A stretch of 42,518 nucleotides of DNA from Hungatella sp. UBA4396 (lineage in GTDB: Bacteria; Bacillota; Clostridia; Lachnospirales; Lachnospiraceae), in contig DGRE01000069.1 of the NCBI GenBank assembly GCA_002389905.1, positions 1 through 42,518 of the forward strand, in the 5' to 3' direction. How positions within the stretch are numbered: the stretch's first letter is position 1; every line of letters begins with the position of its first letter. Of this stretch, positions 1-7,163 are shown piece by piece. The notes under the pieces were generated by a model. That model had not been told where the DNA came from, made no database searches, and saw only the letters and a program-made list of their open reading frames with translations. Position numbers and translations under genes: made by a program.

Positions 1-43
1 TGTGTGGTTTTGAGGGTATATGTATAAACCTTCAAAAAGGTTT

Positions 44-117
44 GGCCTGGTGGCTCAGCTGGTTAGAGCGCCGCCCTGTCACGGCGGAGGTCGTGGGTTC
101 GAATCCCATCCGGGTCG
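44..117 (+). tRNA. tRNA-Asp (GTC)
   Basis: Cloverleaf with a 7-bp acceptor stem (44-50 with 110-116, G-U pairs included), an anticodon loop reading CTGTCAC (anticodon GTC) and a T arm with GGTTCGAATCC. The 3' CCA is not encoded. First tRNA of a seven-gene cluster; nothing upstream in the window shows its promoter, so the transcript probably starts before base 1. Confidence 0.96.
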
Positions 118-185
118 TTTGGTATAATTTTCTCAGAAGATTAGCCGCTTGATGAGCGAAAGCAAGTCGAATTTCAGCAATTTAT

Positions 186-258
186 GGGATCTTAGCTCAG
201 CTGGGAGAGCATCTGCCTTACAAGCAGAGGGTCATAGGTTCGAGCCCTATAGGTCCCA
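186..258 (+). tRNA. tRNA-Val (TAC)
   Basis: Acceptor stem 186-192 pairs with 251-257. The anticodon loop is CTTACAA, giving anticodon TAC. The D arm TAGCTCAGCTGGGAGAGC and the T arm are canonical. CCA is not encoded. Second gene of the cluster, 68 bp after tRNA-Asp. Confidence 0.96.
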
Positions 259-293
259 TTCCGTATGCAAGATAGGTATATGAGAAGATTTGT

Positions 294-366
294 GCCGATG
301 TGGCTCAATTGGCAGAGCAGCTGATTTGTAATCAGCAGGTTATCGGTTCGAGTCCGATCATCGGCT
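294..366 (+). tRNA. tRNA-Thr (TGT)
   Basis: Acceptor stem 294-300 (GCCGATG) pairs with 359-365. The anticodon stem GCTGA/TCAGC encloses TTTGTAA, giving anticodon TGT. The T loop TTCGAGT is canonical. CCA is not encoded. Confidence 0.96.
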
Positions 367-388
367 TGCATCACAAAAATTAAATTAT

Positions 389-469
389 GGATGGGTTCCC
401 GAGTGGCCAAAGGGGGCAGACTGTAAATCTGTTGCGATAGCTTCGATGGTTCGAATCCATCTCCATCCA
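389..469 (+). tRNA. tRNA-Tyr (GTA)
   Basis: An 81-nt class II tRNA with a long variable arm, as expected for bacterial tRNA-Tyr. The acceptor GGATGGG (389-395) pairs with TCCATCC (462-468). The anticodon loop CTGTAAA gives anticodon GTA. CCA is not encoded. Confidence 0.95.
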
Positions 470-518
470 TTAGGTGATTAAAATTCTGATCACCGCATAT
501 AATATAATTAAATAATAG

Positions 519-592
<74 letters not shown>

Positions 593-636
593 TTTTTTGT
601 GAGTATTTTATGAGTGATGTACTTACAAGTGCATAC

Positions 637-709
637 GCCCAGATAGCTCAGTTGGTAGAGCAGTGGACTGAAAATCCACGTGTCGCTGGTTCGATTCCGG
701 CTTTGGGCA
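637..709 (+). tRNA. tRNA-Phe (GAA)
   Basis: Acceptor GCCCAGA (637-643) pairs with TTTGGGC (702-708). The anticodon loop CTGAAAA gives anticodon GAA. The D and T arms are canonical, and CCA is not encoded. Confidence 0.96.
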
Positions 710-712
710 TAT

Positions 713-785
713 GGGATATTAGCTCAGTCGGTAGAGCACTTGACTTTTAATCAAGTTGTCCGGGGTTCGAATCCCCGATGTCTCA
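713..785 (+). tRNA. tRNA-Lys (TTT)
   Basis: Acceptor GGGATAT (713-719) pairs with ATGTCTC (778-784). The anticodon loop CTTTTAA gives anticodon TTT. Only 3 bp separate it from tRNA-Phe, so the two are certainly co-transcribed. Last gene of the cluster, followed at once by a terminator. Confidence 0.96.
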
Positions 786-790
786 GGACA

Positions 791-823
791 AGCCTTGAAA
801 CAGAAATGTTTCAGGGCTTTTTT
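791..823 (+). terminator. intrinsic terminator of the tRNA cluster
   Basis: A 12-bp stem (791-802 with 807-818, one G-U pair) with a GAAA loop, followed by a T run (818-823). It ends the tRNA transcript 5 bp after tRNA-Lys. Confidence 0.93.
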
Positions 824-836
824 GTATTGTGAGAAG

Positions 837-865
837 TTGTAAAGAGAAGATAAGGATGCTATACT
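837..865 (+). promoter_or_regulatory. sigma-A-type promoter of the PLP decarboxylase gene
   Basis: -35 TTGTAA (837-842), 17-bp spacer, -10 TATACT (860-865). Transcription would start near 872, about 40 nt before the ATG at 912. Called from sequence match only. Confidence 0.65.
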
Positions 866-911
866 GAAAATCAGGTTTTTTAGATTGATCGTTGGAAAGG
901 TGGTTTATACT

Positions 912-2375
912 ATGAGTGAAGCACCAGGCTTATTAAAGAAATTAATCGAGTATGGGAAATCGGACTTTTACCCTTTTCATATGCCGGGTCATAAAAGGCA
1001 GTTTAAGAAGTCTTTTACCGAAAGTTTTCCCAATCCTTTTTCTATAGATATTACGGAGATTGACGGGTTTGATAATCTTCACCATCCGGAGGACATTTTA
1101 AAGGAATCCATGGAATGGGCAGCGGAAGTATACGGAAGCCATAAGACTTATTATCTGGTAAATGGAAGCAGCTGCGGAATATTGAGTGCTATAAGCGGGA
1201 CTGTATCACGGGGAGGAACCATTCTGATGAGCAGGAATTGTCATAAGTCTGCTTATCACGGAGTTTTCCTCAATGATTTGAATGTAAAATATATTTATCC
1301 ACAATTGATAGGGGAATTGGGGCTTCAGGGTGGATTATTACCGGAACAGGTAGAGAAACTGTTGATAAACCATCCAGAGATAGAGGCTGTTCTTGTGGTA
1401 TCTCCTACTTATGATGGAATTGTATCGGATATACGGGCTATTGCTGAGTTGGTGCATCGTTTTCAGTTGCCTTTGATTGTGGATGAAGCTCATGGGGCTC
1501 ATTTCCCTTTTGGGAAAAAAGTTGGATTTCCGGTGTCGGCTTTGGAGATGGGAGCTGATATTGTGATTCAGAGTGTTCATAAAACCCTGCCTTCTTTTAC
1601 CCAGACTGCCTTGATGCATGTCAGAGAGGGGTATGTGGATATGGGAAGGCTGGACCGCTATGTTCATATATATCAAAGCAGCAGTCCTTCCTATGTGATG
1701 ATGGCTGGAATTGAAAATTGCATTCAGTACATGTCAGAAGAAGGTTTGAAGGAAATGGGGAATTTTTATGAGAGAATCAATGGGGTGCGAAGACGACTGG
1801 CTGATATGAAGGGGCTCCGGCTGTTTACGGGATCAGAAAAAGGGCAGTATGGAGTTTATGATGTGGATTGTTCTAAGATTATCATTTTCACAAAGGGAAC
1901 AGGGCTTTCAGGGGCAGAGCTTGATGAAAGACTGAGGAAAGAATATCACCTGGAAATGGAAATGTGCGGTCCGGATTATGTGACGGCTATAACTACCCTG
2001 GCGGACAGTCGGGAGGGGCTGGACCGGCTTTGTGAGGCTTTGTTGGAAATTGACTCTGCTCTTTCTTTGAGAGGAAAAGAGGAAAAGGGAGAGGAGTTAT
2101 TTTCGGTAGGGGATATGACCATAGATAGCAGGATGACCATTGCACGGGCCATGGATGGAGCCAGGGAGAGAGTTCTTATTTCAGAGGGAACAGGACGGGT
2201 ATCTGGGGAGTTTGTGTATGTATATCCGCCGGGAATTCCCATTGCTGCACCGGGAGAGGTGTTGAAAAGGGAAATTATTGACCTGATTATGATATATCAG
2301 AAGCTGGGGCTTCCTGTTCAGGGGATGGAAGATGAAAGCGGGAAATATCTTTATGTGATCAAGGAAATAAAATAA
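912..2375 (+). CDS. Orn/Lys/Arg decarboxylase-family PLP enzyme (YaaO-like)
   Basis: A 487-residue fold-type I PLP enzyme of the group III amino-acid decarboxylase family (arginine/lysine/ornithine decarboxylases, B. subtilis SpeA and YaaO). Visible signatures are the PGHKR motif near residues 25-29, the PLP-contacting DEAH (191-194), and SVHKTLPSFTQ with the probable Schiff-base lysine at 224. A C-terminal decarboxylase domain with YPPGIP follows. I chose ATG 912 because AAAGGTGG precedes it at good spacing; an in-frame TTG at 885 is possible but has no clear ribosome-binding site. Position at the head of a holB-ricT-trmN6-rsmI block matches yaaO of B. subtilis. The substrate (Arg, Lys or Orn) cannot be told from the sequence. 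Confidence 0.88.
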   Translation: MSEAPGLLKKLIEYGKSDFYPFHMPGHKRQFKKSFTESFPNPFSIDITEIDGFDNLHHPEDILKESMEWAAEVYGSHKTYYLVNGSSCGILSAISGTVSRGGTILMSRNCHKSAYHGVFLNDLNVKYIYPQLIGELGLQGGLLPEQVEKLLINHPEIEAVLVVSPTYDGIVSDIRAIAELVHRFQLPLIVDEAHGAHFPFGKKVGFPVSALEMGADIVIQSVHKTLPSFTQTALMHVREGYVDMGRLDRYVHIYQSSSPSYVMMAGIENCIQYMSEEGLKEMGNFYERINGVRRRLADMKGLRLFTGSEKGQYGVYDVDCSKIIIFTKGTGLSGAELDERLRKEYHLEMEMCGPDYVTAITTLADSREGLDRLCEALLEIDSALSLRGKEEKGEELFSVGDMTIDSRMTIARAMDGARERVLISEGTGRVSGEFVYVYPPGIPIAAPGEVLKREIIDLIMIYQKLGLPVQGMEDESGKYLYVIKEIK

Positions 2376-2410
2376 TGGGTTAAAGCTCAATGGACCAGTA
2401 GAAGACTAAA

Positions 2411-2548
2411 GAATGGCTGAAAGACCAAACAATTACTGTAAAATTAATGGAAAATAAATAATAAGTGGGAAATAAAAGAGTTTTTGAAAAGATAAATAAT
2501 GGATGAGGAATGAAAGGATGGTCGGAAGGCCAAATGATGACTGGAAAA
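2411..2548 (+). repeat. degenerate direct repeat in a purine-rich spacer
   Basis: The 221-bp gap between the decarboxylase and the kinase-like gene is strikingly purine-rich. It holds two diverged copies of a ~33-bp unit, 2411-2443 and 2516-2548, offset by 105 bp and agreeing at roughly three quarters of positions (cores GAAAGACCAAA and GGAAGGCCAAA). I see no open reading frame, terminator or promoter in the gap, so the kinase gene may be read through from upstream. Confidence 0.4.
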
Positions 2549-2596
2549 CAAAAGAATCAGCGGTAAACTAGAGAATAACGGGATGGAACAGATAAA

Positions 2597-3187
2597 ATGG
2601 GTAAAATATTTTATGTAATGGGAAAAAGCGCATCTGGCAAGGATACGATTTATAAAAAGCTTTTGGAGCGGCTTCCTCAGTTAAAACGGGTTATTCCTTA
2701 TACCACCAGACCTATCAGAGATGGAGAAAAGAATGGGGAGGAATATTACTTTACGGCAGGGGAGAAGCTGGAGGAATTCAGGCAGGCTAATAAGATTATA
2801 GAAGAGAGGACTTATGAGACTGTTTATGGACCATGGTGTTATTTTACGGTGGATGACGGGCAGATTGATCTGGAAGGGGAAGAGGGGTATCTGATGATAG
2901 GAACCCTGGAATCTTATGAGAAGACCAGGTCCTATTATGGGGAGGAGTATTTGATTCCTATTTATGTTGAGGTTGAGGATGGGGACAGGCTGTTGCGTGC
3001 TCTTGAAAGGGAACGGACTCAGAAGGTTCCTAAGTATAAGGAGCTTTGCAGGCGGTTTCTGGCAGATGAAGAGGATTTTAAGGAAGAGAATTTAAAGCGG
3101 TGTGGAATTGAGAGGCGGTTTTGTAATGATAAGCTGGATGGGTGTATTGAGGAAATTGCAAAGGCTGTAGAGGAATCATTGTCATAA
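2597..3187 (+). CDS. guanylate-kinase-like P-loop kinase
   Basis: A 196-residue P-loop nucleoside monophosphate kinase-like protein. Walker A is GKSASGKDT (9-17). It is followed by the guanylate-kinase nucleotide-binding signature TTRPIRDGE (36-44) and EEYYF. The C-terminal RERTQKVPKYKELCRRF resembles the arginine-bearing lid of guanylate kinases. In B. subtilis the equivalent position, after yaaO, holds thymidylate kinase (tmk); here the motifs are of the guanylate kinase family. It is short for a housekeeping Gmk (about 205 aa) and diverged, so its substrate is open. No convincing Shine-Dalgarno lies right before ATG 2597 (ggatggaacagata), suggesting weak translation. Confidence 0.75.
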   Translation: MGKIFYVMGKSASGKDTIYKKLLERLPQLKRVIPYTTRPIRDGEKNGEEYYFTAGEKLEEFRQANKIIEERTYETVYGPWCYFTVDDGQIDLEGEEGYLMIGTLESYEKTRSYYGEEYLIPIYVEVEDGDRLLRALERERTQKVPKYKELCRRFLADEEDFKEENLKRCGIERRFCNDKLDGCIEEIAKAVEESLS

Positions 3188-3212
3188 GGGGTAAATTGTC
3201 AATACTTATTTC

Positions 3213-3241
3213 TTGTGACTGTAAATGTTATGTGTTATAAT
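3213..3241 (+). promoter_or_regulatory. strong promoter upstream of holB
   Basis: -35 TTGTGA (3213-3218), 17-bp spacer, -10 TATAAT (3236-3241) with an extended TGn at 3233-3235. The predicted start is near 3248, about 186 nt upstream of the holB ATG. The leader therefore contains the whole folded element at 3259-3384. Confidence 0.7.
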
Positions 3242-3258
3242 GTTCACGAAAGCGGTGA

Positions 3259-3384
3259 GCAGTGCGAAACAGGACAATTAAAATTTTACGTTGTGCTTGC
3301 GCATAAGAAAAATTTTAATTGCCCTGTTTCATAGGGCGAATGCCCGTGAGCCAGTGGGGCCGAAGGCTCCACTGGCTGCACTGC
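3259..3384 (+). other. highly folded 126-bp element (leader RNA or REP/MITE-like repeat)
   Basis: A closing stem GCAGTGC/GCACTGC (3259-3265 with 3378-3384) encloses three hairpins. Arm 1 pairs 3266-3287 with 3309-3330 (21 of 22 pairs) and is capped by a second small stem (3291-3296 with 3301-3306). Arm 2 pairs 3334-3337 with 3342-3345 around GAAT. Arm 3 pairs 3349-3361 with 3365-3377, 13 pairs including one G-U. Together they make a four-way junction. No T run follows, so it is not a terminator. It begins about 11 nt after a predicted transcription start. I do not recognise a known RNA family; an interspersed mobile repeat is the main alternative. Confidence 0.7.
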
Positions 3385-3433
3385 GGAGTTAACACAGCAG
3401 ACAAAATTTACTTATAGCGGGGGAGGTGTCTCT

Positions 3434-4423
3434 ATGCCAGGATTTCAGGACATCATTGGCCATGAGAATATTAAAGAACATTTGCAGAGGGCCATTGAAT
3501 CGAATCACGTTTCTCATGCCTATATTCTTACAGGAGAGGCTGGTATGGGGCGCAAATCCATAGCTAACGCATTTGCTATGACACTTCTCTGTGAAAAGGG
3601 GAAAAAGGAACCTTGTATGGAATGCCACGCCTGCAAGCAGGTGATGAGCGGAAATCATCCGGATCTGATTTATGTAACTCATGAGAAGACAGGCAGTATT
3701 GGTGTTGATGACGTGAGGGAGCAGATTCATGATACCATTATGATACGGCCCTACAGCAGTTATTATAAAATTTATATTGTGGATGAGGCGGAGAAGATGA
3801 CGGTACAGGCTCAGAATGCTCTTTTAAAGACCATTGAAGAGCCACCTTCCTATGTGGTGATTATGCTGCTTACTACCAATCAGGAAGTATTTCTTCCCAC
3901 CATTCTTTCCAGGTGCATTCAGCTTAAATTAAAGCCGTTGCAGGATTCGGTAATCAAATCTTATTTAGTGGGGTCTTTGGGTATTAAGGAGAGCAGGGCT
4001 GAGATTTACGGAGCATTTGCCAGGGGAAACTTGGGCAGGGCCATTTATCTGGCTTCCTCTGAGGAGTTCCAGCTTATGTACACGGAGCTTCTTCACATGC
4101 TGAAGCATTTAAGGAGTATGGATATTACAGAGCTTCTTTTCTATATTAAGAAAATGAAGGATGAGAACCTGGATATCCGGAGCTGTCTTGATTTTATGCA
4201 GATCTGGTATCGGGATATTTTAATGTATAAGGTGACAAAGGACATTAATCTTCTGGTTTTTAGAGAAGAATACAATACAATCAGGGAGATGGGCTCTGCC
4301 AGCGCCTATGAAGGAATAGAGGCAATATTACAGGCCATTGACAAGGCCAGGATTCGTCTGGATGCCAATGTGAATATGGAGCTGGCTATGGAGCTGATGC
4401 TGCTTGTTATGAAGGAGAATTAA
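3434..4423 (+). CDS. holB: DNA polymerase III delta' subunit
   Basis: A 329-residue clamp-loader subunit that helps load the beta clamp. The AAA+ region begins with FQDIIGHENIKEHL. The Walker A-like GEAGMGRKS (34-42) is degenerate, as is usual in delta', which does not hydrolyse ATP. A zinc module with four cysteines (C-x7-C-x2-C-x2-C) follows near 53-66. A VDEAEKM Walker B-like stretch and the clamp-loader SRC motif (ILSRCIQ, near 158-164) are present. GGGGGAGG precedes ATG 3434. It starts the holB-ricT-trmN6 unit; ricT begins 3 bp after its stop. Confidence 0.95.
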   Translation: MPGFQDIIGHENIKEHLQRAIESNHVSHAYILTGEAGMGRKSIANAFAMTLLCEKGKKEPCMECHACKQVMSGNHPDLIYVTHEKTGSIGVDDVREQIHDTIMIRPYSSYYKIYIVDEAEKMTVQAQNALLKTIEEPPSYVVIMLLTTNQEVFLPTILSRCIQLKLKPLQDSVIKSYLVGSLGIKESRAEIYGAFARGNLGRAIYLASSEEFQLMYTELLHMLKHLRSMDITELLFYIKKMKDENLDIRSCLDFMQIWYRDILMYKVTKDINLLVFREEYNTIREMGSASAYEGIEAILQAIDKARIRLDANVNMELAMELMLLVMKEN

Positions 4424-4426
4424 TTA

Positions 4427-5335
4427 ATGATAAAAGTAATTGGAGTCCGGTTCCGGAACGCAGGAAAAATCTATTACTTTGACCCCGTTAACCTGGAAGT
4501 TAAGGCAGGGGATCATGTGATTGTTGAAACTGCAAGGGGAATTGAATATGGTTACGTGGTTTTGGGCTGCCGGGAGGTGGAGGATGAGAAGGTGGTACAA
4601 CCTTTGAAGCAGGTCATCCGGATGGCTACCAAGGCGGATGATGATGTGGAAAAGAGAAACCACGAAAAGGAAAAAGAAGCCTTTAAGATATGTAAGGAAA
4701 AGATCCGCAAGCATGGGCTTCAGATGAAGCTGATTGATGCGGAGTATACCTTTGATAACAATAAGGTTCTGTTTTATTTTACTGCAGACGGAAGAATTGA
4801 TTTCAGGGAGCTGGTAAAGGATTTGGCTTCGGTTTTCAAGACCAGAATTGAGCTTCGCCAGGTAGGCGTAAGAGATGAGACTAAAATTGTGGGAGGGATC
4901 GGAGTTTGCGGCAGGACTTTGTGCTGTCACTCTTATTTGTCTGAATTCATACCGGTTTCCATTAAGATGGCAAAGGAGCAGAATCTTTCTTTAAATCCCA
5001 CTAAGATTTCCGGTGTGTGCGGAAGGCTGATGTGCTGTCTGAAAAATGAAGAGGAAACTTATGAAGATTTAAACAGCAAGCTTCCCAGCGTAGGAGATTT
5101 TGTTACTACAGACGACGGACTTAAGGGTGAAGTTCATTCTGTCAGCGTCCTGCGGCAGCTTGTAAAGGTGGTTGTCACCATTAAGGATGAAAAGGAAATC
5201 AGGGAGTACAAGGTGGAGCAGCTTAAATTTAAGCCCAGAAGACGCCGGGATAAAAACCAGGTGAACGATGCGGAGCTGCGGGCTTTGGAGGCTCTGGAAA
5301 AGAGAGAAGGAAAGTCCAAGCTAGATGATAATTGA
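4427..5335 (+). CDS. ricT: PSP1-domain regulatory iron-sulfur subunit RicT (YaaT)
   Basis: A 302-residue PSP1-domain protein. In B. subtilis RicT (YaaT) acts with RicA and RicF in an Fe-S complex that stimulates RNase Y maturation of mRNAs and affects sporulation and competence. Conserved cysteine clusters are visible: CGRTLCC (161-167) and CGRLMCC (198-204). The C-terminus is basic (KPRRRRDK). It sits between holB and trmN6 as in B. subtilis, but the intervening yabA is missing. Start ATG 4427 lies just after the holB stop, so the two are translationally coupled. The RicA/RicF partner genes are not in the window. Confidence 0.93.
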   Translation: MIKVIGVRFRNAGKIYYFDPVNLEVKAGDHVIVETARGIEYGYVVLGCREVEDEKVVQPLKQVIRMATKADDDVEKRNHEKEKEAFKICKEKIRKHGLQMKLIDAEYTFDNNKVLFYFTADGRIDFRELVKDLASVFKTRIELRQVGVRDETKIVGGIGVCGRTLCCHSYLSEFIPVSIKMAKEQNLSLNPTKISGVCGRLMCCLKNEEETYEDLNSKLPSVGDFVTTDDGLKGEVHSVSVLRQLVKVVVTIKDEKEIREYKVEQLKFKPRRRRDKNQVNDAELRALEALEKREGKSKLDDN

Positions 5336-6062
5336 TTTAAAAGAAAATGAACGCATTGATGATTTGCAGAGAAATGGGTATCAGATTATTCAAAAAAAAG
5401 ATGGGTTTTGTTTTGGGATGGATGCGGTTCTTCTTTCCGGCTTTGCTCAGGTAAAGGCAGAGGAAAAGGCGGTAGATCTTGGGACAGGCACTGGAATCAT
5501 TCCTATTCTTTTAGAGGCTAAATATGAGGGGCTTCATTATACGGGCCTGGAGATTCAGGAAGAAATGGTTGACATGGCCAGACGAAGTGTGGCCTTAAAT
5601 CATCTGGAAGAAAAAGTTTCTATTGTAACGGGAGATATAAAGGAAGCCAGCCGTTTGCTTGGTGCGGCTTCCTTTGACGTGGTGACGTCAAATCCTCCTT
5701 ATATGAATGATTCCCATGGACTTAAGAACCCGGATCTGCCAAAGGCCATTGCCCGGCATGAGGTGCTTTGCACCTTGGAAGACGTAGTGAGGGAGGCTGC
5801 CAGGCTTTTAAGGCCAGGAGGGCGGTTTTATATGGTACACCGGCCTCACAGGCTCATAGAGATTATTACTGCTTTAAAGGAGCAGAAGCTGGAGCCTAAG
5901 AGGATGAAGCTGGTTCACCCCTTTGTGGACCGGGAAGCCAATATGGTTCTTATTGAAGCGGTGAGGGGAGGGAAATCCATGATCAAGGTGGAGGCCCCGA
6001 TTATTGTATATAAGGAACCTGGAGTGTATACGGAACAGATTTATACGGTTTATGGGTATTGA
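5325..6062 (+). CDS. trmN6: tRNA1(Val) (adenine37-N6)-methyltransferase family (YabB/TrmN6)
   Basis: A 245-residue class I SAM-dependent methyltransferase. Motif I is DLGTGTGII (51-59), the acidic ribose-binding region is GLEIQEEM, and the N6-adenine catalytic motif is NPPY (123-126). The upstream QKKDGFCFGMDAVLLSGF is typical of the YabB/TrmN6 group, which methylates A37 of tRNA-Val. It overlaps the end of ricT by 11 bp, implying coupled translation. Family assignment is secure; the exact tRNA substrate is inferred from the family. Confidence 0.9.
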   Translation: MIIDLKENERIDDLQRNGYQIIQKKDGFCFGMDAVLLSGFAQVKAEEKAVDLGTGTGIIPILLEAKYEGLHYTGLEIQEEMVDMARRSVALNHLEEKVSIVTGDIKEASRLLGAASFDVVTSNPPYMNDSHGLKNPDLPKAIARHEVLCTLEDVVREAARLLRPGGRFYMVHRPHRLIEIITALKEQKLEPKRMKLVHPFVDREANMVLIEAVRGGKSMIKVEAPIIVYKEPGVYTEQIYTVYGY

Positions 6063-6162
6063 TATAGTTTCTGGGGATTGATCGGGTTTGTGATATTAAA
6101 ACGATTTAAGGATATTGACCGGCAGAGAAGACGGTCGGAGCAGAAATTAGCAGGAGTGAACA

Positions 6163-7020
6163 TTGGAAGAGAAAAAAGGAAAGTTATTTTTATGTGCGAC
6201 GCCTATCGGGAATCTGGAAGATATCACTTTAAGGGTTTTAAATACCTTGAAGGAAGTGGATTTAATTGCGGCGGAGGACACCAGACACAGCATCAAGCTT
6301 TTGAATCATTTTGATATTAAGACCCCGATGACCAGCTATCATGAATATAATAAGGTAGAAAAGGCAAAGTACCTGGTGGAGCAGATGGAACGGGGGGTTA
6401 ATGTGGCCTTGATTACGGATGCGGGAACCCCGGGGATTTCAGATCCGGGGGAGGAACTGGTGAAGCAGTGCTATGAGGCGGGAATTGAGCTGACCTCTCT
6501 TCCCGGCCCTGCGGCTTGTATTACGGCTTTGACTATTTCCGGTCTTGGGACAAGGCGTTTTTGTTTTGAGGCATTTTTGCCTTCAGATAAGAAGGAGAAG
6601 CAGTGGATTCTGGAGGAGTTGAAGAATGAGACCAGGACGATTGTTCTCTATGAGGCACCTCACCGTCTGGTCAGAACCCTGGGGGAACTTTATGAAGCTT
6701 TGGGAAACCGGAGGATTACCGTATGCCGTGAGCTGACGAAGCGGTATGAAACCGCTTTTCGGACAACCTTTGAGGAGGCTATAAGGGCTTATGAAGAGGA
6801 AACTCCCAAGGGAGAGTGTGTCATCGTTATAGAGGGCAGGAGCATTCAGGAGATAAAGGAGGACCGTTCCAGGGCCTTTGAGGAAATTTCCATAGAGGAG
6901 CATATGGCCCGTTATGAGGGTCAGGGGATGGACCACAAGGACGCTATGAGGATGGTGGCTAAGGACAGGGGAATCAGTAAAAGGGAAGTGTATCAGTACT
7001 TGATAAAAAATGAATTGTAA
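6163..7020 (+). CDS. rsmI: 16S rRNA (cytidine1402-2'-O)-methyltransferase RsmI
   Basis: A 285-residue SAM-dependent tetrapyrrole-methylase-fold protein. Family signatures are ATPIGNLEDITLR (12-24), AEDTRHS (37-43) and TDAGTPGISDPG (85-96). RsmI 2'-O-methylates C1402 of 16S rRNA in the decoding centre. The start is a TTG at 6163 with AGGAG 6 nt upstream (6152-6156); no in-frame ATG precedes the ATPIGN motif. It lies 100 bp after trmN6 without a terminator, so it is probably in the same operon. The yazA gene found here in B. subtilis is absent. Confidence 0.94.
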   Translation: MEEKKGKLFLCATPIGNLEDITLRVLNTLKEVDLIAAEDTRHSIKLLNHFDIKTPMTSYHEYNKVEKAKYLVEQMERGVNVALITDAGTPGISDPGEELVKQCYEAGIELTSLPGPAACITALTISGLGTRRFCFEAFLPSDKKEKQWILEELKNETRTIVLYEAPHRLVRTLGELYEALGNRRITVCRELTKRYETAFRTTFEEAIRAYEEETPKGECVIVIEGRSIQEIKEDRSRAFEEISIEEHMARYEGQGMDHKDAMRMVAKDRGISKREVYQYLIKNEL

Positions 7021-7028
7021 AATTTCTC

Positions 7029-7056
7029 TTGACAATTCATGTTTCTTTATTATAGA
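7029..7056 (+). promoter_or_regulatory. promoter of the fatty-acid synthesis operon
   Basis: -35 TTGACA (7029-7034), 16-bp spacer, -10 TATAGA (7051-7056). The predicted start near 7063 falls inside the palindrome at 7058-7078, an arrangement suited to repression. Confidence 0.75.
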
Positions 7057-7057
7057 A

Positions 7058-7078
7058 TTAGTTTGAAAATCAAAGTAA
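7058..7078. promoter_or_regulatory. FabT-like operator upstream of fabH
   Basis: Imperfect 21-bp palindrome with core TTTGA-AAA-TCAAA (7062-7074) and matching TTA/TAA flanks. It resembles the FabT (MarR family) site known from streptococci (consensus close to TTTGATTATCAAA). It overlaps the predicted transcription start. No fabT gene lies in the cluster. Confidence 0.7.
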
Positions 7079-7163
7079 TTATAAAAAAAAGAAATGCCAG
7101 CGAATCCAACGCAGTATGCAGGCCCCTATTTTGAAGAATAGGGCAGCATGGATGGGGGAATTT

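Noticed and set aside
140..175. Sequence resembling a hammerhead ribozyme core (TGATGAGCGAAAGC) between tRNA-Asp and tRNA-Val
   Set aside because: An extra base breaks the CUGAUGA core and no complementary arms or cleavage-site stem are present; it reads as a simple small hairpin.
192..470. A 92-codon minus-strand frame across the tRNA genes
   Set aside because: It is antisense to four clear tRNA genes; such frames are a well-known source of spurious database proteins.
3530..3565. Degenerate Walker A in HolB
   Set aside because: Normal for the delta' clamp-loader subunit, which does not hydrolyse ATP.
6078..6314. A 78-codon plus-strand frame overlapping the start of rsmI
   Set aside because: It overlaps rsmI in another frame, has no ribosome-binding site or domain, and would displace a clear conserved gene.
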